A stretch of 64,000 nt of DNA from an uncultured Prevotellaceae bacterium. Its GTDB lineage: Bacteria > Bacteroidota > Bacteroidia > Bacteroidales > Bacteroidaceae. This document shows, one piece after another, positions 18,382-27,772 of the stretch (the first letter of the stretch is position 1; every line of letters starts with the position of its first letter). A program made the translations under genes and the position numbers. Under the pieces are notes generated by a model. It did not search any database. It saw nothing but the letters and a program-made list of their open reading frames with translations, and was not told the DNA's origin. The stretch covers positions 23,576-87,575 of the forward strand of contig CADAAR010000004.1 in NCBI GenBank assembly GCA_902785945.1. Direction: 5' to 3'.

Positions 18382-19743
18382 ATGGATATTGAGAACATGA
18401 ATCAAGAGAACACGCCTCAGGAAGAGAAAAAAGAGGGTTTTCAGAGAGAACAACGTGAGTTCCGTCCGGGACGTTCACCACGCCCCCGTATACATACAGG
18501 TCAGCATCCCGTTTCAGAGCGTCCTGCCTTTAAGCGCAGCAATGATGAGGACGGTTTCCGTCCAGAAGGCTTTGGAGCAGGATTGCAGTCGAGTACTCCC
18601 CGCAGTGGTGGCTATCAGCCCCGTGGTGGTTATCAGCCCCGTGCTGGTTATCAGCAGCGTGGCGGTTACCAGCCTCGCCAGCAGGGTGAAGGTGGTTATC
18701 AACCTCGTGGTGGCTATCAGCAGCGTGGTGGTTACCAGCCTCGCCAGCAGGGTGAGGGCGGCTATCAGCCCCGTGGTGGTTACCAGCAGCGCGGTGGATA
18801 CCAGCCTCGTCAGCAGGGTGAGGGCGGCTATCAGCCTCGTGGCGGTTACCAGCAGCGTGGTGGTTATACCCCTAATGGTGGCTATAATAAATTTAATAAG
18901 GGTGGTAAGCCTTATGGCGCTGCACCCTACAAGAAACAGCGTCCGCACTCAGCCGACTACGATCCGAATGCAAAGTATAGCATGAAGAAGCGCATCGAGT
19001 ATAAGGAGATCAACTTCGATCCCAATGAGCCGTTGCGTCTGAACAAGTTCCTGGCCAATGCAGGTGTCTGCAGTCGTCGTGAGGCTGACGAGTTTATCCA
19101 GGCAGGTGTGGTCACCGTCAATGGTGAGGTGGTCACCGAGCTCGGAACCAAGGTGCTGCGTACCGATGAGGTTCGTTTCCACGACCAGCCCGTCACCATC
19201 GAGAAGAAGGTGTACGTACTGCTGAACAAGCCCAAGGACTATGTTACCACTGCTGATGATCCTCAGCAGCGTAAGACTGTGATGGATCTCGTGAAGAATG
19301 CTTGTCCTGAGCGTATCTATCCCGTAGGTCGTCTCGACCGTAACACCACGGGCGTGCTCCTGCTCACGAATGATGGCGACTTGGCTTCTAAACTTACTCA
19401 TCCCAAATATCTCAAGAAGAAGATCTATCATGTCTTCCTCGATAAGGCTTGCTCGGCTCACGACCTGGAGCAGATTGCAACAGGTATCCAGTTAGAGGAT
19501 GGCGAGATCAAGGCCGACGATGTGCAGTATGCTCATCCCACCGACAAGAAGCAGGTGGGCATTGAGATCCACTCGGGTAAGAACCGTATTGTTCGTCGTA
19601 TCTTCGAGAGTCTTGGCTATAAGGTGCTGAAGTTGGACCGCGTTCAGTTTGCAGGCCTGACCAAGAAGAACCTGAAGCGTGGTGACTGGCGTTACCTCAC
19701 AGAGGAGGAGGTTGATCGTCTGCGCATGGGTGCTTACGAGTAG
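18382..19743 (+). CDS. rluB: 23S rRNA pseudouridine synthase (RluB/RsuA type) with RG/QY-repeat N-terminus
   Basis: Isomerises a uridine in rRNA to pseudouridine. The enzyme core starts near residue 210 with an S4 RNA-binding domain (LNKFLANAGVCSRREADEF), followed by the catalytic domain with the active aspartate in GRLDRNTTGVLLLTNDGD and the terminal motif KNRIVRRIFESLGY. Ahead of it lies a charged segment and a low-complexity region (residues 76-162) of GGYQPR, GGYQQR and GGYQPRQQGE units. The 453 residues exceed RluB of E. coli (291) because of this tail. Such RG-rich tails bind RNA non-specifically in other proteins; that role here is inferred. The next gene is asnS, 27 bp downstream. Confidence 0.9.
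   Translation: MDIENMNQENTPQEEKKEGFQREQREFRPGRSPRPRIHTGQHPVSERPAFKRSNDEDGFRPEGFGAGLQSSTPRSGGYQPRGGYQPRAGYQQRGGYQPRQQGEGGYQPRGGYQQRGGYQPRQQGEGGYQPRGGYQQRGGYQPRQQGEGGYQPRGGYQQRGGYTPNGGYNKFNKGGKPYGAAPYKKQRPHSADYDPNAKYSMKKRIEYKEINFDPNEPLRLNKFLANAGVCSRREADEFIQAGVVTVNGEVVTELGTKVLRTDEVRFHDQPVTIEKKVYVLLNKPKDYVTTADDPQQRKTVMDLVKNACPERIYPVGRLDRNTTGVLLLTNDGDLASKLTHPKYLKKKIYHVFLDKACSAHDLEQIATGIQLEDGEIKADDVQYAHPTDKKQVGIEIHSGKNRIVRRIFESLGYKVLKLDRVQFAGLTKKNLKRGDWRYLTEEEVDRLRMGAYE
18607..18867 (+). repeat. In-frame 66-bp tandem repeats within rluB
   Basis: Three consecutive copies of a 22-residue unit, built as GGYQPRQQGE then GGYQPR then GGYQQR, with shorter partial units at both ends. Copies differ mainly at synonymous positions. 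This is a site prone to copy-number change without frameshift. Confidence 0.85.
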
Positions 19744-19768
19744 TGAATAGTGAAAAGTGAATAGTAAA
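19742..19768 (+). repeat. GTGAATAGT heptamer-type repeat before asnS
   Basis: TGAATAGTGAAAAGTGAATAG fills nearly the whole gap between the rluB stop and the asnS ATG. It carries TGA or TAG in all three frames. Confidence 0.65.
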
Positions 19769-19770
19769 TA

Positions 19771-21207
19771 ATGAAAAGAACAAAGATAATCGACGTGCTG
19801 AAAAGCACGGCATATGGAAAAGAGGTCTGTGTGAAGGGCTGGGTGCGTACGCACCGTTCTTCCAAGGCCGTCGACTTTATTGCCCTTAATGATGGCTCTA
19901 CCATTAAGAATGTGCAGATTGTTGTCGATCCCGCTAAATTCGATGAGCAACTGCTGAAGGATATCACCACTGGTGCTTGCATCTGTGCTGAGGGAACTTT
20001 GGTGGAGAGTCAGGGCGCTGGTCAGAGCAGTGAGATCCAGGCTACGAAGTTAGAGGTCTATGGTCTCTGTGGTAATGACTATCCCATGCAGAAGAAAGGT
20101 CAGAGCTTTGAGGCTATGCGTAAGAATGCCCACATGCGTCTTCGCACCAATACCTTTGGTGCTGTGATGCGAATCCGTCATAACATGGCGATGGCCATTC
20201 ATACTTATTTCCACGAGCACGGTTTCTTCTATTTCCACACCCCTCTGATCACTGCATCTGACTGTGAGGGTGCTGGAAACATGTTCCAGGTAACCACCAA
20301 GAACCTCTACGACCTGAAGAAGGACGAGCAGGGTAAGATTATCTACGACGATGATTTCTTTGGTGAGCAGACTTCACTGACGGTGAGCGGACAGCTGGAG
20401 GGTGAGCTCGGTGCAACAGCACTGGGTGCCATCTATACCTTCGGTCCTACGTTCCGTGCAGAGAACTCCAACACCCCTCGCCATCTGGCAGAGTTTTGGA
20501 TGGTGGAGCCTGAGGTGGCCTTCCTCGATCAGGAAGAACTGATGGATCTTGAAGAAGACTTTATCAAATATTGTGTGCGTTGGGCCCTTGACAACTGTAA
20601 GGACGACCTTGCCTTCCTGAACCAGATGATCGACAAGACTTTGATCCAGCGTCTCGAGGGTGTGCTGAAAGAAACCTTCGTACGCCTGCCTTATACCGAG
20701 GGTATCAATATCCTGCAGGAAGCTATCAAGAATGGTAAGAAGTTTGAGTTCCCCTGCAATTGGGGCGACGACTTGGCATCAGAGCATGAGCGCTACCTCG
20801 TGGAGGAACACTTTAAGAAACCTGTCATCATGACTGACTATCCCCGTGCCTTCAAATCGTTCTATATGAAACAAAACGAAGCACAGGGTGAGGGTAGTGT
20901 AGGCTATAAGGGTGCTGTGGCCCCCGGACCTACCATGCAGGGTACCGATGTGCTGTTCCCGCAGATCGGAGAGATCATTGGTGGCTCAGTACGTGAGGAG
21001 AGCTATGACAAGCTGATGGCAGAGATCGAACGTCGTCAGATGGACCAGACCCATTTGTGGTGGTATATCGATACCCGTCGCTGGGGATCATGTCCCCATG
21101 CTGGTTTCGGACTGGGCTTCGAACGATTGATTCTTTTCGTCACTGGTATGCAGAATATTCGTGACGTTATTCCGTTCCCAAGAACGCCAAAGTCGGCAGA
21201 ATTCTGA
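19771..21207 (+). CDS. asnS: Asparaginyl-tRNA synthetase
   Basis: Class II aminoacyl-tRNA synthetase charging tRNA-Asn. An N-terminal OB-fold anticodon-binding domain ([19 protein letters not shown]) precedes the catalytic domain. Motif 2 appears as [21 protein letters not shown] and motif 3 as [20 protein letters not shown]. The serine/asparagine-discriminating context FRAENS distinguishes it from aspartyl enzymes. 478 residues, normal. It probably shares a transcript with rluB, because the 27-bp gap holds only heptamer repeats. Confidence 0.96.
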   Translation: MKRTKIIDVLKSTAYGKEVCVKGWVRTHRSSKAVDFIALNDGSTIKNVQIVVDPAKFDEQLLKDITTGACICAEGTLVESQGAGQSSEIQATKLEVYGLCGNDYPMQKKGQSFEAMRKNAHMRLRTNTFGAVMRIRHNMAMAIHTYFHEHGFFYFHTPLITASDCEGAGNMFQVTTKNLYDLKKDEQGKIIYDDDFFGEQTSLTVSGQLEGELGATALGAIYTFGPTFRAENSNTPRHLAEFWMVEPEVAFLDQEELMDLEEDFIKYCVRWALDNCKDDLAFLNQMIDKTLIQRLEGVLKETFVRLPYTEGINILQEAIKNGKKFEFPCNWGDDLASEHERYLVEEHFKKPVIMTDYPRAFKSFYMKQNEAQGEGSVGYKGAVAPGPTMQGTDVLFPQIGEIIGGSVREESYDKLMAEIERRQMDQTHLWWYIDTRRWGSCPHAGFGLGFERLILFVTGMQNIRDVIPFPRTPKSAEF

Positions 21208-21248
21208 TAAAAAATCGCAAAAATACTTGTTTTTTCCAAAAATAGTAG

Positions 21249-21256
21249 TAACTTTG
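21249..21256 (+). promoter_or_regulatory. -7 box of an upstream promoter (P1) in the asnS-lipoprotein gap
   Basis: TAACTTTG with TTG near 21228 upstream. Transcription would start near 21262 and run through the AAGGTATA motif. It is 380 bp from the next gene, so it may serve a separate short transcript. Confidence 0.65.
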
Positions 21257-21261
21257 CATGC

Positions 21262-21449
21262 GAAATAGATTAAACAACCAATAATATATAATATATAAAT
21301 AAGGTATAGGAGGACCTGTGAAAGCTACGAAGCAGAAACAATGATAACAGAATAGTGTGCAAAGCCCGATAAATAAAGAGGTTTTCGCACCAAAATCGCT
21401 GATTTTTGTAAAAAAATCGCTTAAAAACACAAGTTTTTGGCTTTTTTTT
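21262..21449 (+). ncRNA. Possible short transcript or long leader between P1 and a terminator-like hairpin
   Basis: From P1 the stretch carries the AAGGTATA motif (21281-21308), an unusually good Shine-Dalgarno AGGAGG (21308-21313) before an 8-codon GTG frame (21318-21344), and a small AAAATC/GATTTT hairpin. It ends in AAAAAC-ACAA-GTTTTT (21423-21438) with a T-run to 21449. No protein-sized frame exists. The rest of this 427-bp gap holds P2 and the lipoprotein leader. A discrete RNA is an inference; it could equally be the 5' part of a long leader. Confidence 0.3.
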
Positions 21450-21468
21450 AAAAAAATATTCGATTTTG

Positions 21469-21500
21469 TTTGCAAGATTTCAGAATTATATCTATATTTG
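21469..21500 (+). promoter_or_regulatory. Promoter P2 of the 1430-residue lipoprotein gene
   Basis: TTTG at 21469-21472 and TATATTTG at 21493-21500 with a 20-bp spacer, an almost ideal Bacteroidetes promoter. Transcription from about 21507 gives a leader of roughly 130 nt. Confidence 0.8.
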
Positions 21501-21634
21501 CACCAAAAATGTAAATCCGTCTAGGAGATACAGTGCCCTGATGTAGGCTTTTCGGAGCAATTCGGGGCGGAGTTTGAGAGAAATAAATAGAAGTATAACA
21601 CTTAATTTTTTTATTAATTTAAATTATTAATCGT

Positions 21635-24600
21635 ATGAAAAGAAAGATTTTCAGTAAACTGCTTATGGGAGCATTCCTCATTGCTTCTGTAAGTATGTTC
21701 GTGTCTTGTAAGGATTACGACGACGACATCAACAAGAATGCCGCTGACATCGCTGCCCTTAAGGCGCAGCTTGGCACCGACATTTCTGCTGCCAAGTCTG
21801 AACTTACAGCACAAATGTCAACTGTTACTTCTCAGATTGCACAATTGCAGAAGGACATTGACGCAAAGGCTAGTGCCAGTGATCTGACATCTGTCAAGAA
21901 TGACATTAAGGATCTGCAGGGCAAGGTAGAGTTGCTCTCTGCTCTTGATGCCAAAGTTAAGGCTCTCGATGGCATTCAGGACGAACTTGCTAAGAAGGCT
22001 GATCAGGCTGACCTTGACAAACTTGTTGGTGACCTTGCAGCCATTACAGGTAAGATTCCTTCAGATGACCAGATTAAGGCTATTGCCGAGGGTGTTGTGA
22101 AGTCACTTGACATTCAGGGTGAGGCTCTGAAGGTGTTCCAGGATAATATTGGCAAGAGTCTTGAAGGTTACCTGACTCAGGCTGATTTGAATAATCTGAA
22201 TACTAATGTCCAGAAGCTTCAGGAGTTGCTGTCTGACGAGTATGTTGGCAAGCTCAATGATCTCGTTGCTAAGGAAATTCTGACCAAGGATGAGGTTTCT
22301 CAGGCTATTAAGGATTCTCTGACAGCTAGATTTGATGCTCTGAACGAACAAATTACAACTCTTGTTGGCGATCAGCTGAGCACTCTCGAGCTTTTCGTTA
22401 ACAAGAAACTCACCTCTATCGTACTGAAGCCTAACTTCTATTGGGAAGGTATTGAGGGTATCGAGGCTCCGTTCATCTATCAGACTCCTGTCTTTGAGGA
22501 GAAGGGAGATGTTGAGAAGGATGATGTTTATACGTTTAAGTATAAATTGACTTCTGATCCTGCTGGTGAGAAGACTGTTGATGTGAAAGTCGCTAAGTAT
22601 ATGACTTGGAAGGGCTTTGGTGGTGTTCGTGAGCTTGGCAAATATGTGTTTGCAGGTCCTAATGCTGCTCATGCAAACTTCCCCGACTATACTATTTCTG
22701 GTAAATCTCTTACCTACAGTATGATTGGCGATAATAATAAGAAGGTGGAGAAGCTCGATATTATGTATGGTGCCGTAGCTCGTTACAACCTGAATCCAAG
22801 TATCGCTGATATCGAGGGTGCTACTATTGGTTTCTATGAGAATTCTGCACCTGTTTATACACGTGCTACTGGTAGCATTGATCCTAAGGTTGTTGGTACT
22901 CCGAAGCCCGATGCTAGTGGCCTTCTGGTTGTTCCTTTCACTGTGGACAAGGAAGCTGTCATGAAGTACTTCGTAGATTGGACAAATTCTCAGACTGTTA
23001 ATTGGGAAGGTAAGGCTGGTGCAGACTTGGAGGATTGGACCAAGCTTTGGTACTACACTAGTGCTGACAAGTCTACTTGGAAGACAGGTATTGATGATAA
23101 GGATGCAGCAAATGATGCTAATATCTTTAATGAAAATCTTCCTTTCGTTTCTTTGAAGATTGATGTTCCTGTAAACGAGAAAAAGGGTGTTAAGGAAGCT
23201 TACACTGTTAACTCTGACTGGGCAGTGGTTGTTCCTGGCCTCTATCAGATTGTTGCTTTGGCAGATATTGCTCCCGACAAAACTCTTGATCTCGGTACCT
23301 TCACAGAGCCTGCTGGCAGTCATGAGATTCGTAAGAATCACCTGTATGAAACCGTAGGTTATAATGATAATGGTGTACAGGCTTGGGATGCTAACAAAAC
23401 AACTCCGCGTTGGAATGAAGTTGAGGGTTATGGTGCTATTCCAATGCCTGCAACTCATGGTGTGGTTTATAATGACAGTATTGACCTCTCTAAGTACGTT
23501 CGTACTCATTATAACTATCTGACCTTCGCTCAGTATGGAAAGAGCAAGTATGATGGTACACTTGACGATGTTGACGGTGGTCAGCTGATGAAGGACCTCG
23601 GTCTTGAGTATCGCTTCACTCCGATTGATTACTGGGTAGGTAATGAGAAGACTTCTGAGTCTGCACACATTGAGCAGTCTGCTAACAATCCTGCTGTATT
23701 CTATCCCCGTTCAGTATATGAGGATGGTTCAACCATTAAGGGTACTGTTGCAACTCGTGAAGCTGTTGACCGTGAGCCGCTGATTCGTGTTGACCTCGTT
23801 TCTACGAAGGATGGCGACGCTATCATCCGCTATGGTTACATTAAGCTCCGTATTGTTGAGAATCCCGAGACTCTGTATGATCAGGAGGTTTCTGTTGATC
23901 TTGATGAGTTGCTTTACATGAACTGTGGTGCTGAGGCTAGAATCACATGGTCACAGGTTGAGAACCTGATTTTGGCTAAGCTTGGCTCTATCGATCCTGC
24001 TACAAAAAAGCCTGCAGGTATTACCAAGAATGAGTTCGAGAAGAACTACAAGCTTGATGTATATGGTAATTATGACTTCATGCCATTCATTGTTCCTACG
24101 AACTTTGATCCTGCAAATACCGATAAGCCTGGTACTCTCTATACGAAAACATGGCAGGCTAAGCGTTACTTCAGAAAGAGTGGTAGTGCTCCGAAGTTGA
24201 TGGCTATTACTGAGGCTTCTAACTATAAGAGTGCTCAGGATGAAACCACATTGAATAAGTGGACTCTGACAGATAACCACTTCGGTGAGGTTTGGTACAC
24301 TCCGCATGACAATGCTACTGATGGCCACAACTGGGATGAGCAGACCAACGTTCTGATTTGGAACTTCTATCCTGGTGATTACACTAAGGATCGCACCGTA
24401 TACGATGCAACACCTATGGGTAAGGAGCAGGCTGGTACCATGAATGGTGCTAAGTATCAGAAGTTGATCGATCTGACTGAAGCTAAGTACAGCAATCAGG
24501 GTGTAAGCCAGAAGGCTATCTCTACAACCGTACGCTTCATCAATAAGAAGACTGATCGTTCACTCTATGTGACTCTGAATGTTCCTAAGGAGCACATCTT

Positions 24601-25927
24601 CTTCGCTTATGCTGACATTAACAAGCGCGTGCTCGACCACTGGTATGACTTCAAGACTGGTTATAAGGATAATACACCTGATACCATCGAGGTTTATGCT
24701 AACGTTCCGACACCTGCTGAGATTAACCGTACTACTGGTGTTACTGTAAGTGGATTCACCAAGAACCTGACTGAGTACTGGTTGAATCAGGATATCAATG
24801 CTTCTGTTGTATTCCACGGTAAGACAGCTGAGTTCGACAAGTTCACTGGTGGTAAGAGCCCTGTTGCATTCCAGTTCCGTCTACCGAAGAAGGGTGAGAA
24901 TGCTGACTTCGATGCAGCTAGCGATGGTACATGGACTGTTCCCGGTGCTTCTGGCACAACATGGACTGTTCAGCTCAATGCAGCTAAGGATCAGATTCTG
25001 GCTGTTAAGAAGAATGGTGTTGCTTATGGCCCGACAGTTATCTGCACACTCACGAAGGCTGGTACTATCCACTGGATGGGCCGTACCGAAGGTACTGTTC
25101 TGTTCGACAACAAGGCACTTGCTCCTAACAAGGAGGATGTGAACGAGCCTGCAAACGACATTCTGAACTACATCGGTATGTACGACGCTAAGGGTAACCT
25201 GCAGAAGAAGACCTACCTCTCTGGCCAGCAGAATAAGACATTTGCTGCCTATGTTGAGATTCTGGTTACTAACGACTGCTATACTCCGTTGATTGGTAAG
25301 AACTACTTCAATGTACGCTTCCTCCGTCCGATCAATGTATGGCCTGCACAGACCGAGTGGACTGATGCTCCTAACGAGACTCAGATCTACGACATCTGGA
25401 GACTGATTAACATCCGTGACTGGCGTACATATGCAGTTGTTCTTGACAACCAGAAGCAGCAGCTCGATGACAGCAACATTATCTATGAGGGTAAGTTCGT
25501 TGACGGTGAGAAGGCATCTGTTCCTTATAGCTTCTACAACATTACAAATGTATATGTTGAGCGTGATGCTATCAAGAGTGATGCATACCTTGAGCCTGCT
25601 AAGCGTGTGATTGGTGATCCTAGCGACCTGCTCTCTATCGATCAGATTCCTGCTCTGACTGGTAAGAATGACGGTGTTGTTAACTGGCAGTATCTGAAGA
25701 TTATGCCTGTTGGAACAAGCAAGGAAGTTGCTGGTAAGACCGCTATGGGTCTGCCTGAGTCTACTCAGAGTGGCGATATCCTCGCTTACACCAATAACGG
25801 TGGTGTTGTGAAGCCGTTCCACGTATACGTTCCTATCAAGGTCGTTTACTCTCACGGTGCTCTGAAGCCTTGGACACAGACCGTATGGGCTGTTATCAAG
25901 ATCAACCCGACCGTTGGTAATGAGTAA
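21635..25927 (+). CDS. Very large cell-surface lipoprotein, function unknown
   Basis: 1430 residues. The N-terminal lipoprotein signal ends in a lipobox at MFVSC, and the mature start C-KDYDDD has acidic residues right after the cysteine, a surface-export type signal in Bacteroidetes. Residues of about 30-245 form a heptad-patterned coiled coil (INKNAADIAALKAQL, VTSQIAQLQKDIDAKA). The remaining 1150 residues are rich in aromatic, Asp, Asn, Thr and Lys with a beta-strand look and no domain I recognise. Codon use leans to GCT and GTT, as in highly expressed genes. It has a strong promoter and terminator of its own. It is probably an abundant stalk-like surface protein with a coiled-coil base; that is an inference. 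Confidence 0.8.
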   Translation: MKRKIFSKLLMGAFLIASVSMFVSCKDYDDDINKNAADIAALKAQLGTDISAAKSELTAQMSTVTSQIAQLQKDIDAKASASDLTSVKNDIKDLQGKVELLSALDAKVKALDGIQDELAKKADQADLDKLVGDLAAITGKIPSDDQIKAIAEGVVKSLDIQGEALKVFQDNIGKSLEGYLTQADLNNLNTNVQKLQELLSDEYVGKLNDLVAKEILTKDEVSQAIKDSLTARFDALNEQITTLVGDQLSTLELFVNKKLTSIVLKPNFYWEGIEGIEAPFIYQTPVFEEKGDVEKDDVYTFKYKLTSDPAGEKTVDVKVAKYMTWKGFGGVRELGKYVFAGPNAAHANFPDYTISGKSLTYSMIGDNNKKVEKLDIMYGAVARYNLNPSIADIEGATIGFYENSAPVYTRATGSIDPKVVGTPKPDASGLLVVPFTVDKEAVMKYFVDWTNSQTVNWEGKAGADLEDWTKLWYYTSADKSTWKTGIDDKDAANDANIFNENLPFVSLKIDVPVNEKKGVKEAYTVNSDWAVVVPGLYQIVALADIAPDKTLDLGTFTEPAGSHEIRKNHLYETVGYNDNGVQAWDANKTTPRWNEVEGYGAIPMPATHGVVYNDSIDLSKYVRTHYNYLTFAQYGKSKYDGTLDDVDGGQLMKDLGLEYRFTPIDYWVGNEKTSESAHIEQSANNPAVFYPRSVYEDGSTIKGTVATREAVDREPLIRVDLVSTKDGDAIIRYGYIKLRIVENPETLYDQEVSVDLDELLYMNCGAEARITWSQVENLILAKLGSIDPATKKPAGITKNEFEKNYKLDVYGNYDFMPFIVPTNFDPANTDKPGTLYTKTWQAKRYFRKSGSAPKLMAITEASNYKSAQDETTLNKWTLTDNHFGEVWYTPHDNATDGHNWDEQTNVLIWNFYPGDYTKDRTVYDATPMGKEQAGTMNGAKYQKLIDLTEAKYSNQGVSQKAISTTVRFINKKTDRSLYVTLNVPKEHIFFAYADINKRVLDHWYDFKTGYKDNTPDTIEVYANVPTPAEINRTTGVTVSGFTKNLTEYWLNQDINASVVFHGKTAEFDKFTGGKSPVAFQFRLPKKGENADFDAASDGTWTVPGASGTTWTVQLNAAKDQILAVKKNGVAYGPTVICTLTKAGTIHWMGRTEGTVLFDNKALAPNKEDVNEPANDILNYIGMYDAKGNLQKKTYLSGQQNKTFAAYVEILVTNDCYTPLIGKNYFNVRFLRPINVWPAQTEWTDAPNETQIYDIWRLINIRDWRTYAVVLDNQKQQLDDSNIIYEGKFVDGEKASVPYSFYNITNVYVERDAIKSDAYLEPAKRVIGDPSDLLSIDQIPALTGKNDGVVNWQYLKIMPVGTSKEVAGKTAMGLPESTQSGDILAYTNNGGVVKPFHVYVPIKVVYSHGALKPWTQTVWAVIKINPTVGNE

Positions 25928-25964
25928 TTCCCGGATTCTAATTCATTAGAAGCTGAATAAACCC

Positions 25965-26000
25965 AAGGGGGAGCTTCCCAGAGCAGGGATGCTCCCCCTT
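25965..26000 (+). terminator. Terminator of the large lipoprotein gene
   Basis: AAGGGGGAGC (25965-25974) pairs perfectly with GCTCCCCCTT (25991-26000) across a 16-nt loop. No long T-run follows on this strand, so some read-through into the next gene is possible. Confidence 0.75.
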
Positions 26001-26025
26001 CTTCAAAAAAAGGATTTAATTTAAG

Positions 26026-26556
26026 ATGAAAAGAATTGGATTATTCCTTGCCGTTCTCATGATGCTAACAGTCTTTACTGGCTGTAGTGACAAGAAGGCT
26101 CCCAAACAACAGAAGAAGGTATATACTTTTACTCATCAGGACTCCATTGATGTATTGAACCTGGTGAACGAGTTTAAGTCATACCTGGAGCAGAATGAGC
26201 TCCGTTCGGCTGTTGAGATGCTCAATATCCTCAAGGGTGATAGTCTTTTCCCCCTTGAGCCGGTACAGCAGCGTCGTCAGGCCATGGCCTTGAATATGGT
26301 TAAGGGTGTGAAGTATGATGTGGATTATATGATGTTCCATTCTGATAGGAACAATGAGGTGAAAATGGACATTACTCTTTTTGAAAAGGAGGAGAATGAT
26401 CCGAAACCCAATAAGATATCCCTGTACTTCCGTCCTGTCAGGTTTGAAGGTAAGTGGTATCTCACGGTGAAAGATAATATTACCGACCGTGAGAATAATA
26501 ATAATTTCCAGAATGAGGGAATGGAGTCTGATACGGAAGAGTCTGACGAGGAATAA
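26026..26556 (+). CDS. Small lipoprotein of unknown function
   Basis: 176 residues with a lipoprotein signal (MKRIGLFLAVLMMLTVFTGC, lipobox FTGC). The mature part begins with a Lys-rich stretch, then a helical segment (IDVLNLVNEFKSYLEQNEL) and a compact beta region ending in FRPVRFEGKWYLTVKDN, reminiscent of nuclear transport factor 2-like folds, and an acidic tail (ESDTEESDEE). It lies 20 bp before an OmpA-family gene and is likely co-transcribed with it. No function can be assigned from sequence alone. Confidence 0.75.
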   Translation: MKRIGLFLAVLMMLTVFTGCSDKKAPKQQKKVYTFTHQDSIDVLNLVNEFKSYLEQNELRSAVEMLNILKGDSLFPLEPVQQRRQAMALNMVKGVKYDVDYMMFHSDRNNEVKMDITLFEKEENDPKPNKISLYFRPVRFEGKWYLTVKDNITDRENNNNFQNEGMESDTEESDEE

Positions 26557-26576
26557 GATATTTAAAACTTGGAAAT

Positions 26577-27716
26577 ATGAAAAGAATGAAGACTATTTTG
26601 GCTGGTGCTCTGTTGATGCTGAGCTCAACAGCTATGGCCCAGGCTACCTATGAGGCTGCTGACGGTACGAAGTACGAGTTCCAGAAACACATGTTCCTGA
26701 ACCTTGAAGGCGGTGCCCAGTACACGCTTGGTGAGGCTAAGTTCAAGGACCTGATCTCTCCGAATGTACAGCTTGGTCTGGGTTATCAGTTCAGCCCTGT
26801 TTTCGGTGCCCGTCTGCAGGCTAATGCCTGGCAGTCAAAGGGTGGTTGGCAGGCTGATGTTACCCCTGGTGACTACAAGTGGAAGTATGTGGCTCCTGGT
26901 CTCGACTTTATGTTCAATCTGAGCAACCTGTTTTGCGGTTGGAACCCCAATCGTGTGTTCAACCTGACTGCTTTCCTTGGTGGTGGTGCTAACATCGCTT
27001 TCGACAATGACGAAGTGAATACCATTGCTTCTAGAATTAAGAATGAATCACTGAGTAAGTATAATCTGGAATATCTCTGGGATGGTACGAAGGTTAGTCC
27101 TTTCGGTCGTGCTGGTTTGGAGGCTGCTTTCCGTCTGAGCGACGCTGTTGCTCTGACCCTCGAGGGTAATGCCAACATTCTGGGTGACAAGTACAACTCA
27201 AAGAATCACAGCGGTAAGAAACTGAAGGCTGACTGGTACTTCAACGCACTGATCGGTCTGAAGATCAACCTGGGCAAGACCTATAACAAGATCCTGCCTC
27301 CTCCTCCCGCACCAGAGCCCGAGCCAGAGCCTGTTGTTGAGCCGGAGCCCGTTGTTGAGCAGCCCGCTCCTGTCGTAGAGGAAGTGAAGATTGAGCCACT
27401 TCGTCGTGACATCTTCTTCGTGATTAACAAGACCATCATCCGTGACACTGAGGAGCAGAAGGTGAAGGACGTAGCCGACTATCTGGCTAAGTACCCCAAT
27501 GCTAAGGTTCAGGTAACTGGTTATGCTGACGCTGGTACAGGTAATGACAAGATCAACGACCGTCTGGCCGCTGGTCGTGCTGATGCCGTTGTGAAGGCCC
27601 TGAAGGAGAAGTATGGTGTGGCTGAGAGCCGTATCTCTTACGATTCTAAGGGTTCACGCGTACAGCCGTTCGCTGAGAACGACCTCAACCGTGTAACAAT
27701 CTGTATCGCTGAATAA
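26577..27716 (+). CDS. OmpA-family outer membrane protein
   Basis: Anchors the outer membrane to peptidoglycan. A signal peptide (TILAGALLMLSSTAMA) is followed by an N-terminal beta-barrel of about 220 residues with alternating strands (FLNLEGGAQYTLGEAKF, NVQLGLGYQFSPVFGARL). A Pro/Glu-rich hinge of PEPEPEP and VVEPEPVVEQ follows. The C-terminal OmpA domain (about residues 270-379) carries VQVTGYADAGTGNDKINDRLAAGRAD with the diaminopimelate-binding Asp/Arg positions. 379 residues, similar to the major porins of Bacteroidales. Start ATG 26577; a second methionine four codons later is also possible. Confidence 0.92.
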   Translation: MKRMKTILAGALLMLSSTAMAQATYEAADGTKYEFQKHMFLNLEGGAQYTLGEAKFKDLISPNVQLGLGYQFSPVFGARLQANAWQSKGGWQADVTPGDYKWKYVAPGLDFMFNLSNLFCGWNPNRVFNLTAFLGGGANIAFDNDEVNTIASRIKNESLSKYNLEYLWDGTKVSPFGRAGLEAAFRLSDAVALTLEGNANILGDKYNSKNHSGKKLKADWYFNALIGLKINLGKTYNKILPPPPAPEPEPEPVVEPEPVVEQPAPVVEEVKIEPLRRDIFFVINKTIIRDTEEQKVKDVADYLAKYPNAKVQVTGYADAGTGNDKINDRLAAGRADAVVKALKEKYGVAESRISYDSKGSRVQPFAENDLNRVTICIAE

Positions 27717-27735
27717 GCGCCACTTATCAAATAAG

Positions 27736-27767
27736 AAAAGCCTCTGGAGATAAATCCAGAGGCTTTT
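27736..27767. terminator. Bidirectional terminator between ompA-like and DUF1573 genes
   Basis: AAAAGCCTCTGGA and TCCAGAGGCTTTT form a 13-bp stem with A and T tracts on both sides, able to end the two convergent transcripts. Confidence 0.9.
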
Positions 27768-27772
27768 ATTTT

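Noticed and set aside
18514-18948. Minus-strand 144-codon frame opposite the rluB repeats
   Set aside because: Arises from the repeat DNA; a Thr/Leu-rich repetitive translation with no supporting signals.
22103-23668. Minus-strand open frame of 521 codons inside the large lipoprotein gene
   Set aside because: Mirrors the coding strand's biased codons, has no signal, domain or promoter, and lies wholly within a well-supported gene. The 324-codon frame at 24881-25855 is rejected for the same reason.
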